From Margaritifera margaritifera (Eukaryota; Mollusca; Bivalvia; Unionida; Margaritiferidae), in assembly GCA_029931535.1 (NCBI GenBank), contig JAQPZY010001244.1:1226501-1290500 (forward strand): a DNA stretch of 64,000 bases. Direction: 5' to 3'. The number at the start of each line of letters is the position of its first letter. The stretch's first letter is position 1. The notes under the pieces are model-generated. The model was not told the DNA's origin. It saw only the letters and a list, made by a program, of their open reading frames with translations, and did no database searches. A program made the translations under genes and the position numbers. Below are positions 38,412-49,020 of the stretch, in pieces.

Positions 38412-38477
<66 letters not shown>
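38318..38477. repeat. Compound (GA)n ... (TC)n-(AC)n microsatellite
   Basis: About 34 GA dinucleotides (38318-38385), a 27-base spacer, about 18 TC dinucleotides (38413-38449), then 14 AC dinucleotides. The GA and TC blocks are complementary, so the locus can form a hairpin. Confidence 0.95.
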
Positions 38478-38479
<2 letters not shown>

Positions 38480-38755
38480 CTATATACGTACAAAAAAGGC
38501 AAAAAAGAAGCACACAAAAATCTGCATTTAAGCAGCATATGTTAGTACTTTTCTAAGATTTCATTCTCCTCTTCTGACTCCAAGATAATAAAATCCGTTT
38601 TTCCTTTTGTTTCAAGCACAAAATCAGGCTCAGTCTCAAATCCAAAACGCGAAACTCAATGTTAGATTACGATTGTTTCTTTGAAATTTAGCGCCTTTAA
38701 TATATTATCATTCCTAGTTTAATTACGTAGCATTTGATTGGACATCTGAAAATAT

Positions 38756-39360
38756 ATGACCAATCCGAATAGGTATTTCATGTTGCGTATTATGTGGTAT
38801 GTCATCAAATCACAGCTAGTCATCATGCTTACAAATCTCCCAAAGGGCGTGAATGACAGACTATTGCAAAAGAGACTACCACTGTCTGAAAAAAGACACG
38901 CAACTATCATCAGCGCATATGCATCCACCCTGACCAACCCGGATGAGATCAAGGACACATTTTATGAAGACCTGGAGTCTTTTTTCGCAGATGTAACGAA
39001 GGCATGCAAGTTCATCATCCTTGGTGACTTAAGTGTTAGAGCTGGCGCAGATCACCAGACATGGCCATGCATCATTGGCAAAAATGGCTTTGACAAATGC
39101 AACAACAACGGACTCCTCCTATTGGGGAAATGCACTGAACACGACCTCCTAATGACCAGCACGGTTTTCCTCCTGCCAAACCGCAACAAGATGGATGCAC
39201 CCGTGCTCCAATCACTGGCATCTCACTGACTATGTCATCCTCAGGAGAAGAGACAGGCAAGATGTGACAAAGGCCAAGAGAAGTGCAGAATGTTGGACTG
39301 ATCACAGGCTCATAGTCACCAAGCTCAATATCCCGATTCAGCCTAGCAGACGGCCATAAG
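38756..39360 (+). pseudogene. LINE apurinic-type endonuclease domain
   Basis: Reads NLPKGVNDRLLQKRLPLSEK, then HATIISAYASTLTNPDEIKD, and FIILGDLSVRAGADHQTW, where related proteins have GDFNARVG (the Asn is replaced by Ser). After a frameshift near 39195 comes HWHLTDYVILRRRDRQDVTK, and the catalytic TDHRLIVTKLN with the Asp-His pair intact. This domain nicks target DNA to prime reverse transcription. Confidence 0.85.
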
Positions 39361-39899
39361 GCAAAAAAAATAAAAAATAAAATAAAAGCGCTCAAGGAGC
39401 TCAATGTCTCCAAATTGAAACAGCCGATTGTGAAACATTCGTTTGTTGAAGAACTGTGCAGCCAACTCGAAAAAAATTGTTGCGAATTCAGAGAACGTTG
39501 AGAAATACTAAGAAAATCTACGGGCCACGGTCTTCAGGAACATCTCGAATACTGAGTGCTAATGGCACCACACTGCTCACCTACAAAGAAAATATACTAC
39601 AAAGATGGGAAAACACTTCAACAACATCCTCAATCAACAATAATATATCAGTGAGGAGGCAATTGATCGACTGCCCCAAGTGGAAATCAACATATCTCTT
39701 ACTGATCCTCCAACGATGACTAAAACTGAGAAAGCAATTGACCTATTGTCAAAGGAAAAGCACCTGGAGCAGATGCGTTACCAGCAGCAGTCTACAAGCC
39801 CGAGAGTCGCACATGGCATAGAAACTGACTGAACTCTTCCAGTCAATGTGGACTCAAGGAATATATCCAGAAGTACAAAGATGCATCCATCGTCCACTT

Positions 39900-40616
39900 A
39901 TACAAGCGTAAAGGCAACAGACAATCCTGCGACAACAATACGGGCATCTCCTTGCTGTCAATATTTGGCGAAATCTTCGCCAGAATTCTGCTGAATCGCA
40001 TCAAATCGATCAAGGGCTCTTGCCCGAGAGTCAATGTGGTTCAGGAAAGGACGAGGGACCACAGCCATGGTGTTTGCAGCTCGTCAACTCAAAGAGAATG
40101 CCAAGAACAGAACTCTAACCTGTACACGACATTCGTCGACCTGACAAAATTTGATACAGTCAGTCGTGGGAGCCTCTGAAAGATCACGGCAAAATTTGGT
40201 TGCCCAGATAAATTAATCGAAATGGTTCGGCAATTCCATGATGGCATATTCGCTCGCGTCGTGGACCACGGTGAGTCATTTGAACCATTCCCAGTCACCA
40301 ATGGAGTCAAGTAAGACTGCGTGTTGGCCCGAACCCTCTTCAGTATGATGTTCTCTGTCATGCCTACAGATGCATTCAGTGACTGTGACACTAGGATCGA
40401 CATCACATACCGGTCTGATGGCAAGCTCCTCAATCTTAGGAGACTGCAGGCGAAGACGGAGTTACAGGATGTGACTGTTCATGATCTCCTATTTGCTGAT
40501 GACTGTTCACTGGATGCCAAATCAGAGTCTGATATGCAACAGAGCATGGGCCATTTCTCTTTAGCTTGTGACAATTTCGGTCTCACAATAAGTATCAAGA
40601 AGACAGAGGTGATGCA
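39900..40616 (+). pseudogene. LINE reverse transcriptase palm
   Basis: Segments in order are SIFGEIFARILLNRIKSIKG, TFVDLTKFDTVSRGSL (motif A; one residue is missing where related RTs have TKAFD), FGCPDKLIEMVRQFHDGIFA, and an in-frame stop where GVKQGC is expected (reads GVK-stop-DC). Then come ARTLFSMMFSVM and the active-site LLFADDCSLDA at about 40485-40515. Both catalytic Asp residues of the ADD box remain. Stops and frame changes make it inactive. Confidence 0.85.
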
Positions 40617-40659
40617 CTAATCTGCATCAGGAAAGCCTTAAGTAGAGCCTACCATCGCA

Positions 40660-41418
40660 GTGAATGGTCAAACCCTCCAGGCAGTGGACAAGTTCACCTA
40701 CCTAGACAGTACACTGTCACGTGCAGCTCACATTGATGACGAAACCAATGCCAGAATTGTCAAAGCAAGTATGGCCTTTGGGAGACTACGCGCAAATATG
40801 TGGGAAGGCAGAAGCATCTGTCTGCAAACAAAACTGGTATACAAAGCCATTGCGTTGCCGACCCTACTTTATGCATGCGAAACCCGGACAGTATACAGAT
40901 GCTATGCCAAGAAGCTAAACAATTTTCACATCGGCTGCCTGAGGAAACTGATAAGGATAAGATGGCTGGACAAGGACTCTGATACTGAGCTTCACACACA
41001 GGCAGGTATTCCAAGCATCCACACTCTGCTGATAAAATCACGGATAAGATGGGCAGGCCACGTAACCAGGATGTCAGACGAACGACTACCAAAGAGGATC
41101 TGCTACGGCGAGAGGAAGAAGGGAAAACGATCTCATAGACGTCAGAAGAAAAACTTCAAAGACTCCCTCAAGTCATCCTTGAAAAACTTCAACATTGACC
41201 CTGAGTCTTGGGAAGATCTTGCACAGGATCGTTCCACATGGCACAGTCTCATCCATACTGGAACTGCAGACTATGAGCTGACGAGAATTGCAGAGGCAGT
41301 GCAGAAACGCGAGCAGCGTAAATCTCGGAACTGCAGTATATCTTCATCGACCAAGCAACCCCAAGCGGCATCTCCTGTCCAGTATGCCACAGACAGTTCA
41401 GAACACATATTGGCCTGA
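40660..41418 (+). pseudogene. LINE RT thumb and C-terminal region, 252-codon open stretch
   Basis: The longest intact piece of this LINE. It begins MNGQTLQAVDKFTYLDSTLS and contains LPTLLYACETRTVYRCYAKK, LRKLIRIRWLDKDSDTELH and IRWAGHVTRMSDERLPKRI, all standard thumb and post-RT motifs of the family. It then turns basic. It ends 42 bases after the first cysteine codon of the zinc finger, which is in another frame. A one-base shift therefore truncates the protein. Confidence 0.85.
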
Positions 41419-41456
41419 TCAGCCATTCACGTGCTCACAGAAATCAAATCAGTTAG
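41376..41456 (+). pseudogene. C2H2 zinc finger at LINE C-terminus (shifted frame)
   Basis: A C-x2-C-x12-H-x3-H finger begins CPVCHRQFRT and continues HIGLISHSRAH, followed by a TAG at 41454-41456. Its position directly after the RT C-terminal region fits this LINE family, where it probably binds nucleic acid. Confidence 0.75.
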
Positions 41457-41907
41457 TCATATACGAACTTGAAGGAAAAACAATACCAACATGAAGTGGC
41501 CAGTCATGTTGCGACTTAAGGCGATTTTAAATCCATGCTAGATAAATGCGTTTGTTCAAAACAAGTAAAAAGTTCGTAAAATTCCACCTACAAGGCTTAT
41601 TTATATCCTTTTCTGAGCTTAAAAACGTATCTTTGTATTCAAAGATCATTTTGTCAGATGTGTAAATATATTCTATTCCGATTCACGACAGATCTTGTGA
41701 TATGATATTTGAAATTACGCAGTTTAGCTTTAATAGAATTCTGAGCACAAACTGTTTACATCTGTGATATTTTATGTTGTAAATAATTTTTAGTTCTTGT
41801 TACTAACTTAACTTTATTGTATACATAAACTCGTGCCATTAAAGTACGCGAAGCAACGGGAACAGTTAATTGCCGTATGTACTCGATTATAGGTCGTGTT
41901 GCACTGC
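41457..41907. other. LINE 3' flank and intergenic DNA
   Basis: Presumably includes the LINE 3' untranslated region. No gene seen. Confidence 0.35.
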
Positions 41908-42027
41908 AAACAACATAGACCCTGATCTGCCATCGCATAATGCCTCTGCATATCAGGGCCTATGTTGTTTGTTCTACTGATTACTCCTAAGAAACTGCAT
42001 AGACCCAGATCTGCCGGCGCATTATGG
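41908..42027. repeat. Foldback and direct repeat of the GCGCATTATGG family
   Basis: Arms at 41908-41926 (AAACAACATAGACCCTGAT) and 41952-41970 are inverted copies with 18 of 19 matching. A direct partial copy (CATAGACCCAGATCTGCC, then GGCGCATTATGG) lies at 41998-42027. It is related to the foldback at 33300-33396. Confidence 0.6.
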
Positions 42028-42876
42028 ATCCGACTTTTACAAGAATACATCCGGTATGTAGCAGTAGCTTTTCAAAGTTCCTGGACATGTTGGCCAGTAG
42101 GACATGTTGACCAGTAGAGGTTTTTAGTCAGTTTCCATATCTTGTAACTTTATGGTCTGTAAGTTTCATTGTTGTAACTCAATGCATACTAGCGTAATCT
42201 GGAGATATAATCTTGCGTGTGAGTTTGTACTCATAATTACTCCTAATTGTTATAACCTTTCTATTGGTCCTAGTTTCGAGGGATGGATACAGATCGTAAA
42301 ATCCTAGTGCACATCAAACAGACACTTCAAATCATATCCCGGGGTTGAAATTCTCTGTCATTACTTTCCTAAAGTTCATTTAAACATTTTGCGCACTATA
42401 CATGCACGGACGGGCTGGTATGTTTATCTCTCCGTCTTATATGGCTCCGACAGGGCTGTCCTATTATTTACACACGGTCATGAAAACGCAGAAAGTTAGT
42501 TAAAATATATGTTGCCTATTTCATCATAATTAGGACATTTTGATCACAAAAGTAACTTTTAATGAAATGTTGTTTCTTTTAAAATCATACACTCGGGTTC
42601 GCATAAAAAAAAAAAAAAAAAAAGACAGAGAGGAAGGAGATAAGTCAAATATGATTACATTTATTGGGCTTGATTAATATAGGATTTGTTTCCCTTGTTA
42701 TGTTCACGCGTATATGCACGCGCTTGACGCACACATGAACACAAGTATGCACACAAACATACACAATCATGTCGGTACCAAGATGAACCTCTTTAACATA
42801 TGTACACATATCGATATAGTTCCATGTATCTTAAACCAAGAAGACGTTTTTTTTCCTTGTTGTCAGTAATGTGTCG

Positions 42877-42878
<2 letters not shown>
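42028..42878. other. Intergenic, no gene seen
   Basis: Unique-looking sequence with a poly(A) run near 42606. Nothing recognisable. Confidence 0.4.
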
Positions 42879-42907
<29 letters not shown>

Positions 42908-43108
42908 TGTATGTATGTATGTATGTATGTATGTATGTATGTATGTATGTATGTATGTATGTATGTATGTATGTATGTATGTATGTATGTATGTATGTAC
43001 GTATGTATGTATGTATGTATGTATGTATGTATGTATGTATGTATGTATGTATGTATGTATGTATGTATGTATGTATGTATGTATGTATGTATGTATGTAT
43101 GTATGTAT
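42879..43108. repeat. (GTAT)n tetranucleotide microsatellite, about 57 units
   Basis: Almost perfect over 230 bp, with a single T-to-C change at 43000. Frames through it on both strands are spurious. Confidence 0.97.
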
Positions 43109-43155
43109 AGGAAGGAAGGTAGATAGATACGCCTTTATGCGGGTAGTTTGGTAAG

Positions 43156-43393
43156 TTGGTAGGTAGGTACAAAACTTCAGGTATATTGGCCAGTAGATAG
43201 GTGAATAGGTGGGTAGTTAGGTTGGATAGATTGGTAGGTAGGTACAAAACTTCAGGTATATTGGCCAGTAGATAGGTGAATAGGTGGGTAGTTAGGTTGG
43301 ATAGATTGGTAGGTAGGTACAAAACTTCAGGTATATTGGCCAGTAGATAGGTGAATAGGTGGGTAGTTAGGTTGGATAGATTGGTAGGTAGGC
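43156..43393. repeat. Minisatellite, 75-bp unit x 3.2
   Basis: Units start at 43156, 43231, 43306 and 43381 (partial). The unit is built from GGTA/GATA-like words and begins TTGGTAGGTAGGTACAAAAC, so it probably grew out of the neighbouring tetranucleotide tract. Copies are essentially identical. Confidence 0.93.
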
Positions 43394-43488
43394 AAGCCGT
43401 TTATGTCTCGTTTTAAACATGATAGCATTGTGTTCTTGTTGGAGAAACAAAAATTTGAGATCATAATGAAAAAAGTTTGATTTCTGGC

Positions 43489-43490
<2 letters not shown>

Positions 43491-43533
<43 letters not shown>

Positions 43534-43547
43534 TAATAATAACAATA
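43491..43547. repeat. (AAT)n microsatellite
   Basis: About 19 trinucleotides with two AAC interruptions near the end. Confidence 0.97.
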
Positions 43548-44387
43548 AAATTTGTCTGACCAATATTTCCATCCCTTTTACGATTTTTTTCCTTGCCTTT
43601 TTTGTTGTTAATATTTAACCGAAGGGTATTTTACATAAAACCCCTTGCATCAGTACATGTGCATGTCATACCGTATATGAGGCGTCGAATGTTACACTAG
43701 ATTTAGACCTTTTAATACGGGTGCTATGTTTTTGTATTGTGAATCAAACCAGTGATTCTTTTTACTATCTGAATGTCATTTTTACTAATCCTTAGCTAGG
43801 GATATAAACATCAAAAGTAATTTTAAACTTGAATATTTTAAAATTCGAAGCCGAAAAATGTCCTGCGTGGAACGATATTGGCATGTAATATATGCCAAAT
43901 TGCCCCATCAATGTGCTGATTTTTTTTTTTTTTTTTTTAAAGGCTCGTGTAACAATGTTTCTTAAACAACCACATACTTTATGTACATGTGAGAGTCTTT
44001 CTGGTAGTCTTTGCACGAATGCGTACTTACAATGATTGTGACATGCGATCACCGTTATAGCTCTGAAGAAAGGCAATCTACATATGGAAGAGTAGTCACA
44101 CATTCATATAAGTATATCAGGTCAATCAAAATCGATCTGCATTCCATTTAAAGCTCAGAGAAAGTGACTAACGTACTCAAACTTTGGACACAAATGAAAC
44201 ATTGATTGAAACTGGGCCCTGGATATTCGTTCATAAGAAGGAAAACACGGATAGAATTTATAGAATTCATTGTGATAGATTGTAATTTGAATGAGAACCA
44301 TAACTAAAAGTTTCTGGAAATACGAATCATTCTCATTGTATAACAATACCTTTTTTAGCTGGTTCAGAAAGAGCTATATATACAACA
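43548..44387. other. Upstream region of the TRIM gene
   Basis: No coding sequence seen. Just before the start codon, a pyrimidine tract and AG (CCTTTTTTAG, 44349-44358; a second AG at 44367) could be a 3' splice site for a 5' UTR intron. CTATATATA at 44373-44381 is only 7 bases from the ATG, too close to act as a TATA box for this start. Confidence 0.4.
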
Positions 44388-46373
44388 ATGACGTCGGAGA
44401 AAGGGAAATCGCAAGCGAAGGAGACGAACAATGAAGCCGAGGACGAAAACAAGTGTAAACTTTGTAGTAAACTTTTCAAAAAGCCGAAGTTGACGCCATG
44501 TTATCATACATTCTGTCTAGAATGCTTGGAGAAATACGTCCAAAAATTTTCAAGGGTTGGCCATTTCAAGTGTCCTACGTGCAAACGAGATATTACGATT
44601 CCCAAGGGAGGGGTCAAGACCTTCCAAACTAACTTCTACGTTGATCAAATCCATAATAAAACCACACATAACAAGCCGCAAGTACCGTGTGACATATGCG
44701 GCCCATATAAACCGGCCGAAACTTTGTGTCTGGATTGCGATGAGAATTTCTGTGCAGCATGCACTGCGTCACATATAAAGATGAAAATCACGAGCGACCA
44801 CCTTTTGGCAGAACTTGCGCCCTACGACAACACGGCTTTTTTGACCCGTAAATCTCGCGCGCCCCTTTACTGCACGTACCACAGCGGCGAGGAGATAACC
44901 GTCATTTGTAAGCAGTGCAAGCATCCGCTTTGCAAACTTTGCGACACAGACAACCATAGAAACCACGTAGTCAAAGGATTTTTTGATGAGGCGGACAAGG
45001 CAAAACTCAAACTGAAGACTATGGTTGAAAACTCTTACATAAAGACTAATCTAAAGAGCCAGAAAAACCATGTAGAAAAAATAAAGAGCGAGCTAGTGAA
45101 TCTCCCCAAAAGAATGAAGAAGGATATTCGAAAAGTGGAAATGCATGTGAAGAAACTGCACGCGATGTTGGAGGCTGAGAAAAAGAATATCGAAAAAGAG
45201 ATTCGGGATGAGTATTTCATGAAGACAAGTCAACTGCAGAATGAGTTGGTAGAGTGTCAGAAGAAATATGATTATAACAGGGGCCTACTCACCGGTGCCA
45301 AAGAACTTCTGGACTCGGGGGATGATCAGGATTTCATCCACAGAGGTTCGTCACTATATGACAGCCTTGCAATACTTAATATGGAAGCTCCAGCTGACGA
45401 CAAAAAAGTGATTGGAGGAGTTCGATTCGAACCAACCGATGTGACTTCGGAAATGGTATTGACTTTGATAGGGAGGGTCAAGGACCCTTTATTGGAAAAT
45501 GTCGAACAAGAAGAGGAGAACGAAGCTGGACCACAATACCCGGTAAGAGTCGCCAGGGCAAGGGTTGGCGTGGTACATATATTTAGCAAGGAGGTAGGAA
45601 CTGTTATGTCCACTGCAGTGAGCGGAATCGCGCCCATGGGAAACGGGAGAGCGTGGATTGCAAGTAGTGGATATCCTTACATTAGGCTAGTTGACGTGAA
45701 TGGAACAATGTTGGAGGTAGTAAATATTGGATGTAATGTAGATGACTTGACTAAAACTAATTTGGGTGGATGCCTCGTTACATGTAGCGGAAAGAAATGC
45801 ATCAAATACGTGAATCACCAGCTGGAAGTGTCCGATTTCATTTCCCACACTTTTCAACATCCGCATGGGATCTTTAGCCGCGTTGGCCAAGAAGGAGAAG
45901 AGATTGTTGTCTCTTTTTCGGACTTCACTTCGAAAGGAACACCGGGTTATGGGAATGGGTACATCGATGTATTCAATGCGAAAGGTGACCTAATAAAAAA
46001 CGCTATTTCCCGTCATCAGCAGCCAATCAGAATTGATACCGACCGTCCATCTGGGGACTATTGCGTGGCAGATCTCAGCGCGGGGACCATTACCATGCAC
46101 GAAGAGGACGGGAAAGTAAGGTCGCTGTACGGAAAGCAAACTTTCGATACCTTTACACCGTATGGAATCTGTTTTGACAACCAGTGTGGAATTATTGTGG
46201 TAGATCAAGAGCAGAACCGGATCATTCGACTAAGTAGAAATGGGGCCTTCCTTCAGACCTTGATAGAGGGAAACAATATGAGAGGAATCACATCCGTGGC
46301 TTTCGACGAGGACAATTATCTTTGGGTTGGATCAGAGGGGATGGTACACGTATACAGACTTGTAGTCCATTAG
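44388..46373 (+). CDS. TRIM-type protein: RING, two B-boxes, coiled coil, beta-propeller
   Basis: An uninterrupted 661-residue frame. The RING finger is C3HC4: C23, C26, C38, H40, C43, C46, C62, C65. B-box 1 uses C101, C104, C114, C117, C122, C125 and following His. B-box 2 has C162, H165, C174, C177, C182, C185, H190, H193. A Lys/Glu-rich coiled coil follows (about 195-300), then an acidic linker (EQEEENEAGP, about 373-382). A C-terminal half of NHL/beta-propeller type (about 395-661) contains repeats such as TPYGICFDNQCGIIVVDQEQ and ITSVAFDEDNYLWVG. The family act as cytoplasmic E3 ubiquitin ligases or RNA-binding regulators; molluscs carry many copies, several linked to innate immunity. 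The start has A at -3. The coding sequence has no intron. It is the only plainly intact gene here. The substrate and ortholog cannot be told from sequence. Confidence 0.93.
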   Translation: MTSEKGKSQAKETNNEAEDENKCKLCSKLFKKPKLTPCYHTFCLECLEKYVQKFSRVGHFKCPTCKRDITIPKGGVKTFQTNFYVDQIHNKTTHNKPQVPCDICGPYKPAETLCLDCDENFCAACTASHIKMKITSDHLLAELAPYDNTAFLTRKSRAPLYCTYHSGEEITVICKQCKHPLCKLCDTDNHRNHVVKGFFDEADKAKLKLKTMVENSYIKTNLKSQKNHVEKIKSELVNLPKRMKKDIRKVEMHVKKLHAMLEAEKKNIEKEIRDEYFMKTSQLQNELVECQKKYDYNRGLLTGAKELLDSGDDQDFIHRGSSLYDSLAILNMEAPADDKKVIGGVRFEPTDVTSEMVLTLIGRVKDPLLENVEQEEENEAGPQYPVRVARARVGVVHIFSKEVGTVMSTAVSGIAPMGNGRAWIASSGYPYIRLVDVNGTMLEVVNIGCNVDDLTKTNLGGCLVTCSGKKCIKYVNHQLEVSDFISHTFQHPHGIFSRVGQEGEEIVVSFSDFTSKGTPGYGNGYIDVFNAKGDLIKNAISRHQQPIRIDTDRPSGDYCVADLSAGTITMHEEDGKVRSLYGKQTFDTFTPYGICFDNQCGIIVVDQEQNRIIRLSRNGAFLQTLIEGNNMRGITSVAFDEDNYLWVGSEGMVHVYRLVVH

Positions 46374-46451
46374 AATAGACATATATTACCAAAAATAGTC
46401 CTAACAGAAACCTTGTTCTATCATTCTACATTACTTTTCGCACTAAAAGAA

Positions 46452-46457
46452 AATAAA
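46452..46457 (+). terminator. Polyadenylation signal of the TRIM gene
   Basis: AATAAA lies 79 bases after the stop codon. It is followed by a G/T-rich stretch (TGTTGGGGTGCG, 46462-46473), as expected for a cleavage and polyadenylation site. Confidence 0.7.
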
Positions 46458-46504
46458 ACATCTGTTGGGGTGCGTATTTATGTTGTATTTACATGTAAAA
46501 AAAA

Positions 46505-46768
46505 GGGACAATTTTGCATGGCATATCGTGTTGTGATGCAATCGTGTAAAAGTAACCGTTGCCTATGAAAGGGACAATTTTGCATGGCATATCGTGTTGT
46601 GATGAAAACGTGTAAAAGTAACCGTTGCCTATGAAAAGGACAATTTTGCATGGCATATCGTGTTGTGATGAAAACGTGTAAAAGTAACCGTTGCCTATGA
46701 AAGGGACAATTTTGCATGGCATATCGTGTTGTGATGCAAACGTGTAAAAATAACCGTTGCCTATGAAA
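46505..46768 (+). repeat. Minisatellite, 66-bp unit x 4
   Basis: Units start at 46505, 46571, 46637 and 46703 with very few differences (for example GCAATCG, AAAACG or GCAAACG in the middle). The array begins about 50 bases beyond the TRIM polyadenylation signal. The period is a multiple of three, giving spurious minus-strand frames. Confidence 0.95.
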
Positions 46769-47079
46769 AGGCAGCAATAATTTTAAACTTTCTCCATAAA
46801 AAAAATATAAAAAATATTTAAACAAAACAAATATTGTAGAACAGGATTGACTTTTGTGTAATTATATTATGTTAAGCCTATCATATCGTGAAAGAAAAGA
46901 CTTAAGATTCTTTTGACATTTGTTGATATGGTACGACAATATATTTTATTATATGTTATGTTGTGTTATACTATACTATATTATATTATATTGTGGGCAT
47001 AAATAAAATTCTGTATTCTCATGAGTTGAAGCAAAATTAAAGTTTGCAAATAATTCTTGACATTTTGAAAGACCCCCCC
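46769..47079. other. Intergenic, no gene seen
   Basis: AT-rich, with no recognisable feature. Confidence 0.4.
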
Positions 47080-47108
47080 CCTCTCTCTCTCTCTTTTTCT
47101 CTCTCTCA

Positions 47109-47173
<65 letters not shown>

Positions 47174-47185
47174 TCTCTGTCTCGG

Positions 47186-47229
<44 letters not shown>
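47080..47229. repeat. Compound (CT)n-(CA)n-(CT)n microsatellite
   Basis: CT to about 47107, CA to 47171, then CT from about 47186 to 47229. A poly(T) run lies at about 47328-47349. Confidence 0.97.
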
Positions 47230-47234
<5 letters not shown>

Positions 47235-47499
47235 TTTATCAATAAAGTGCATCTTAGAGGACGCTAGAGCGTCCTCTTTATTAGATTTGGGGGTTGGGGT
47301 TAGCGGATGTGTGTTTTTGAGCTTATTTTTTTTTTTTTTTTTTTTTTTGTTATCTTTCCTGGAAGAGTACTTCCTTTGTTGGGCTGTCTTTCTCATAAGT
47401 ACACAAAAAGATATAATGTAGTAAATGAATACTGTACCCGTCACAATTTCCGTAAATTGAATAGAGTAGCCTACATCGATAGAATACATCATCTCCCAG

Positions 47500-47645
47500 G
47501 GTGCGAAACAACCGGATTTCCTTTAACTTTCTTCGTTGATTGGTAACTGCTGAGCATGCGCAGCACTGCATCTAGCGAGCTGAAGTGTTTCATTTATATT
47601 AAAGGAAAAATTACACCCGTGAACGGAAGCGGTGTAGGTAAATAC
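47500..47645 (+). promoter_or_regulatory. Promoter-like cluster with possible exon 1 and splice donor
   Basis: Within 150 bases there are CCGGATTTCC (47511, ETS-like), GATTGG (47536, inverted CCAAT box) and TGAGCATGCGCA (about 47549), one base off the NRF-1 consensus. CGGAAGCGG follows near 47623. A good 5' splice site GTAG then GTAAAT is at about 47634-47643. NRF-1, ETS and CCAAT together are typical of TATA-less housekeeping promoters. No coding exon was found downstream, so the driven transcript, if any, is unknown. Confidence 0.3.
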
Positions 47646-48659
<1,014 letters not shown>

Positions 48660-49020
48660 GCCCCAAAACATTGTAGAAAAATTCTTGAAATCGGAATCCA
48701 ATATGTTTCTTTTAACAGACGTTCCAAATGAAAAATCTTAATTATGGAAGCCGTCATTAAAGTGTTTTGAGATATGAGATCAAATAGATGGACCATTACA
48801 GTTATTTATATCAAATCTATGTTTGTTCAGGTGTTTAGATACTTGCCTACGGGTTTGTCCAACATATTCCTTTCTACAAGTTATCAAATAAAAATTAGAT
48901 GTTTGCACAGTTAGTATTATAACACATCTCAAGTGTTTCTTTGGTATTACAGCTACTGAAATAAGTATTTTGATTCATGAATGAACAGTGCAGACATCTG
49001 GGTCTATTATATTTATTTGA
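48660..49020 (-). mobile_element. Penelope-like element, GIY-YIG endonuclease fragment
   Basis: The minus strand reads NRPRCLHCSFMN, then NTKETLEMCYNTNCAN, a stop and shift, then FYLITCRKEYVGQTRRQVSK and HLNKHRFDINNC, and finally HISKHFNDG. This is the C-terminal part of Penelope-like retroelement proteins: a Cys pair upstream of a GIY-YIG nuclease whose core here is YLI...YVGQT, with the conserved Arg/His (NKHR). The RT domain is not seen in the neighbouring sequence. In-frame stops make it a fossil. Confidence 0.72.

Larger units (their letters stand above)
38790..41456 (+). mobile_element. LINE with AP-type endonuclease, RT and C-terminal zinc finger (decayed)
   Basis: A nearly full-length non-LTR ORF can be followed on the plus strand: endonuclease 38840-39360, linker, RT palm about 39900-40616, thumb and C-terminal part 40660-41418, zinc finger 41376-41456. 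At least six frameshifts or stops separate the pieces. It is less decayed than the LINE at 3.4-12.7 kb. It looks CR1/L2-like, but the clade is not secure. The 5' end and any poly(A) or repeat tail were not identified. Confidence 0.85.

Noticed and set aside
42800..43322. Frames of 80-163 codons through the (GTAT)n tract and 75-bp array
   Set aside because: Pure simple-repeat translation.
44373..44381. TATA box for the TRIM gene
   Set aside because: Only 7 bases before the ATG, which leaves no room for a transcription start and leader; more likely part of a leader exon.
46478..46825. 115-codon minus frame after the TRIM gene
   Set aside because: Translation of the 66-bp array only.
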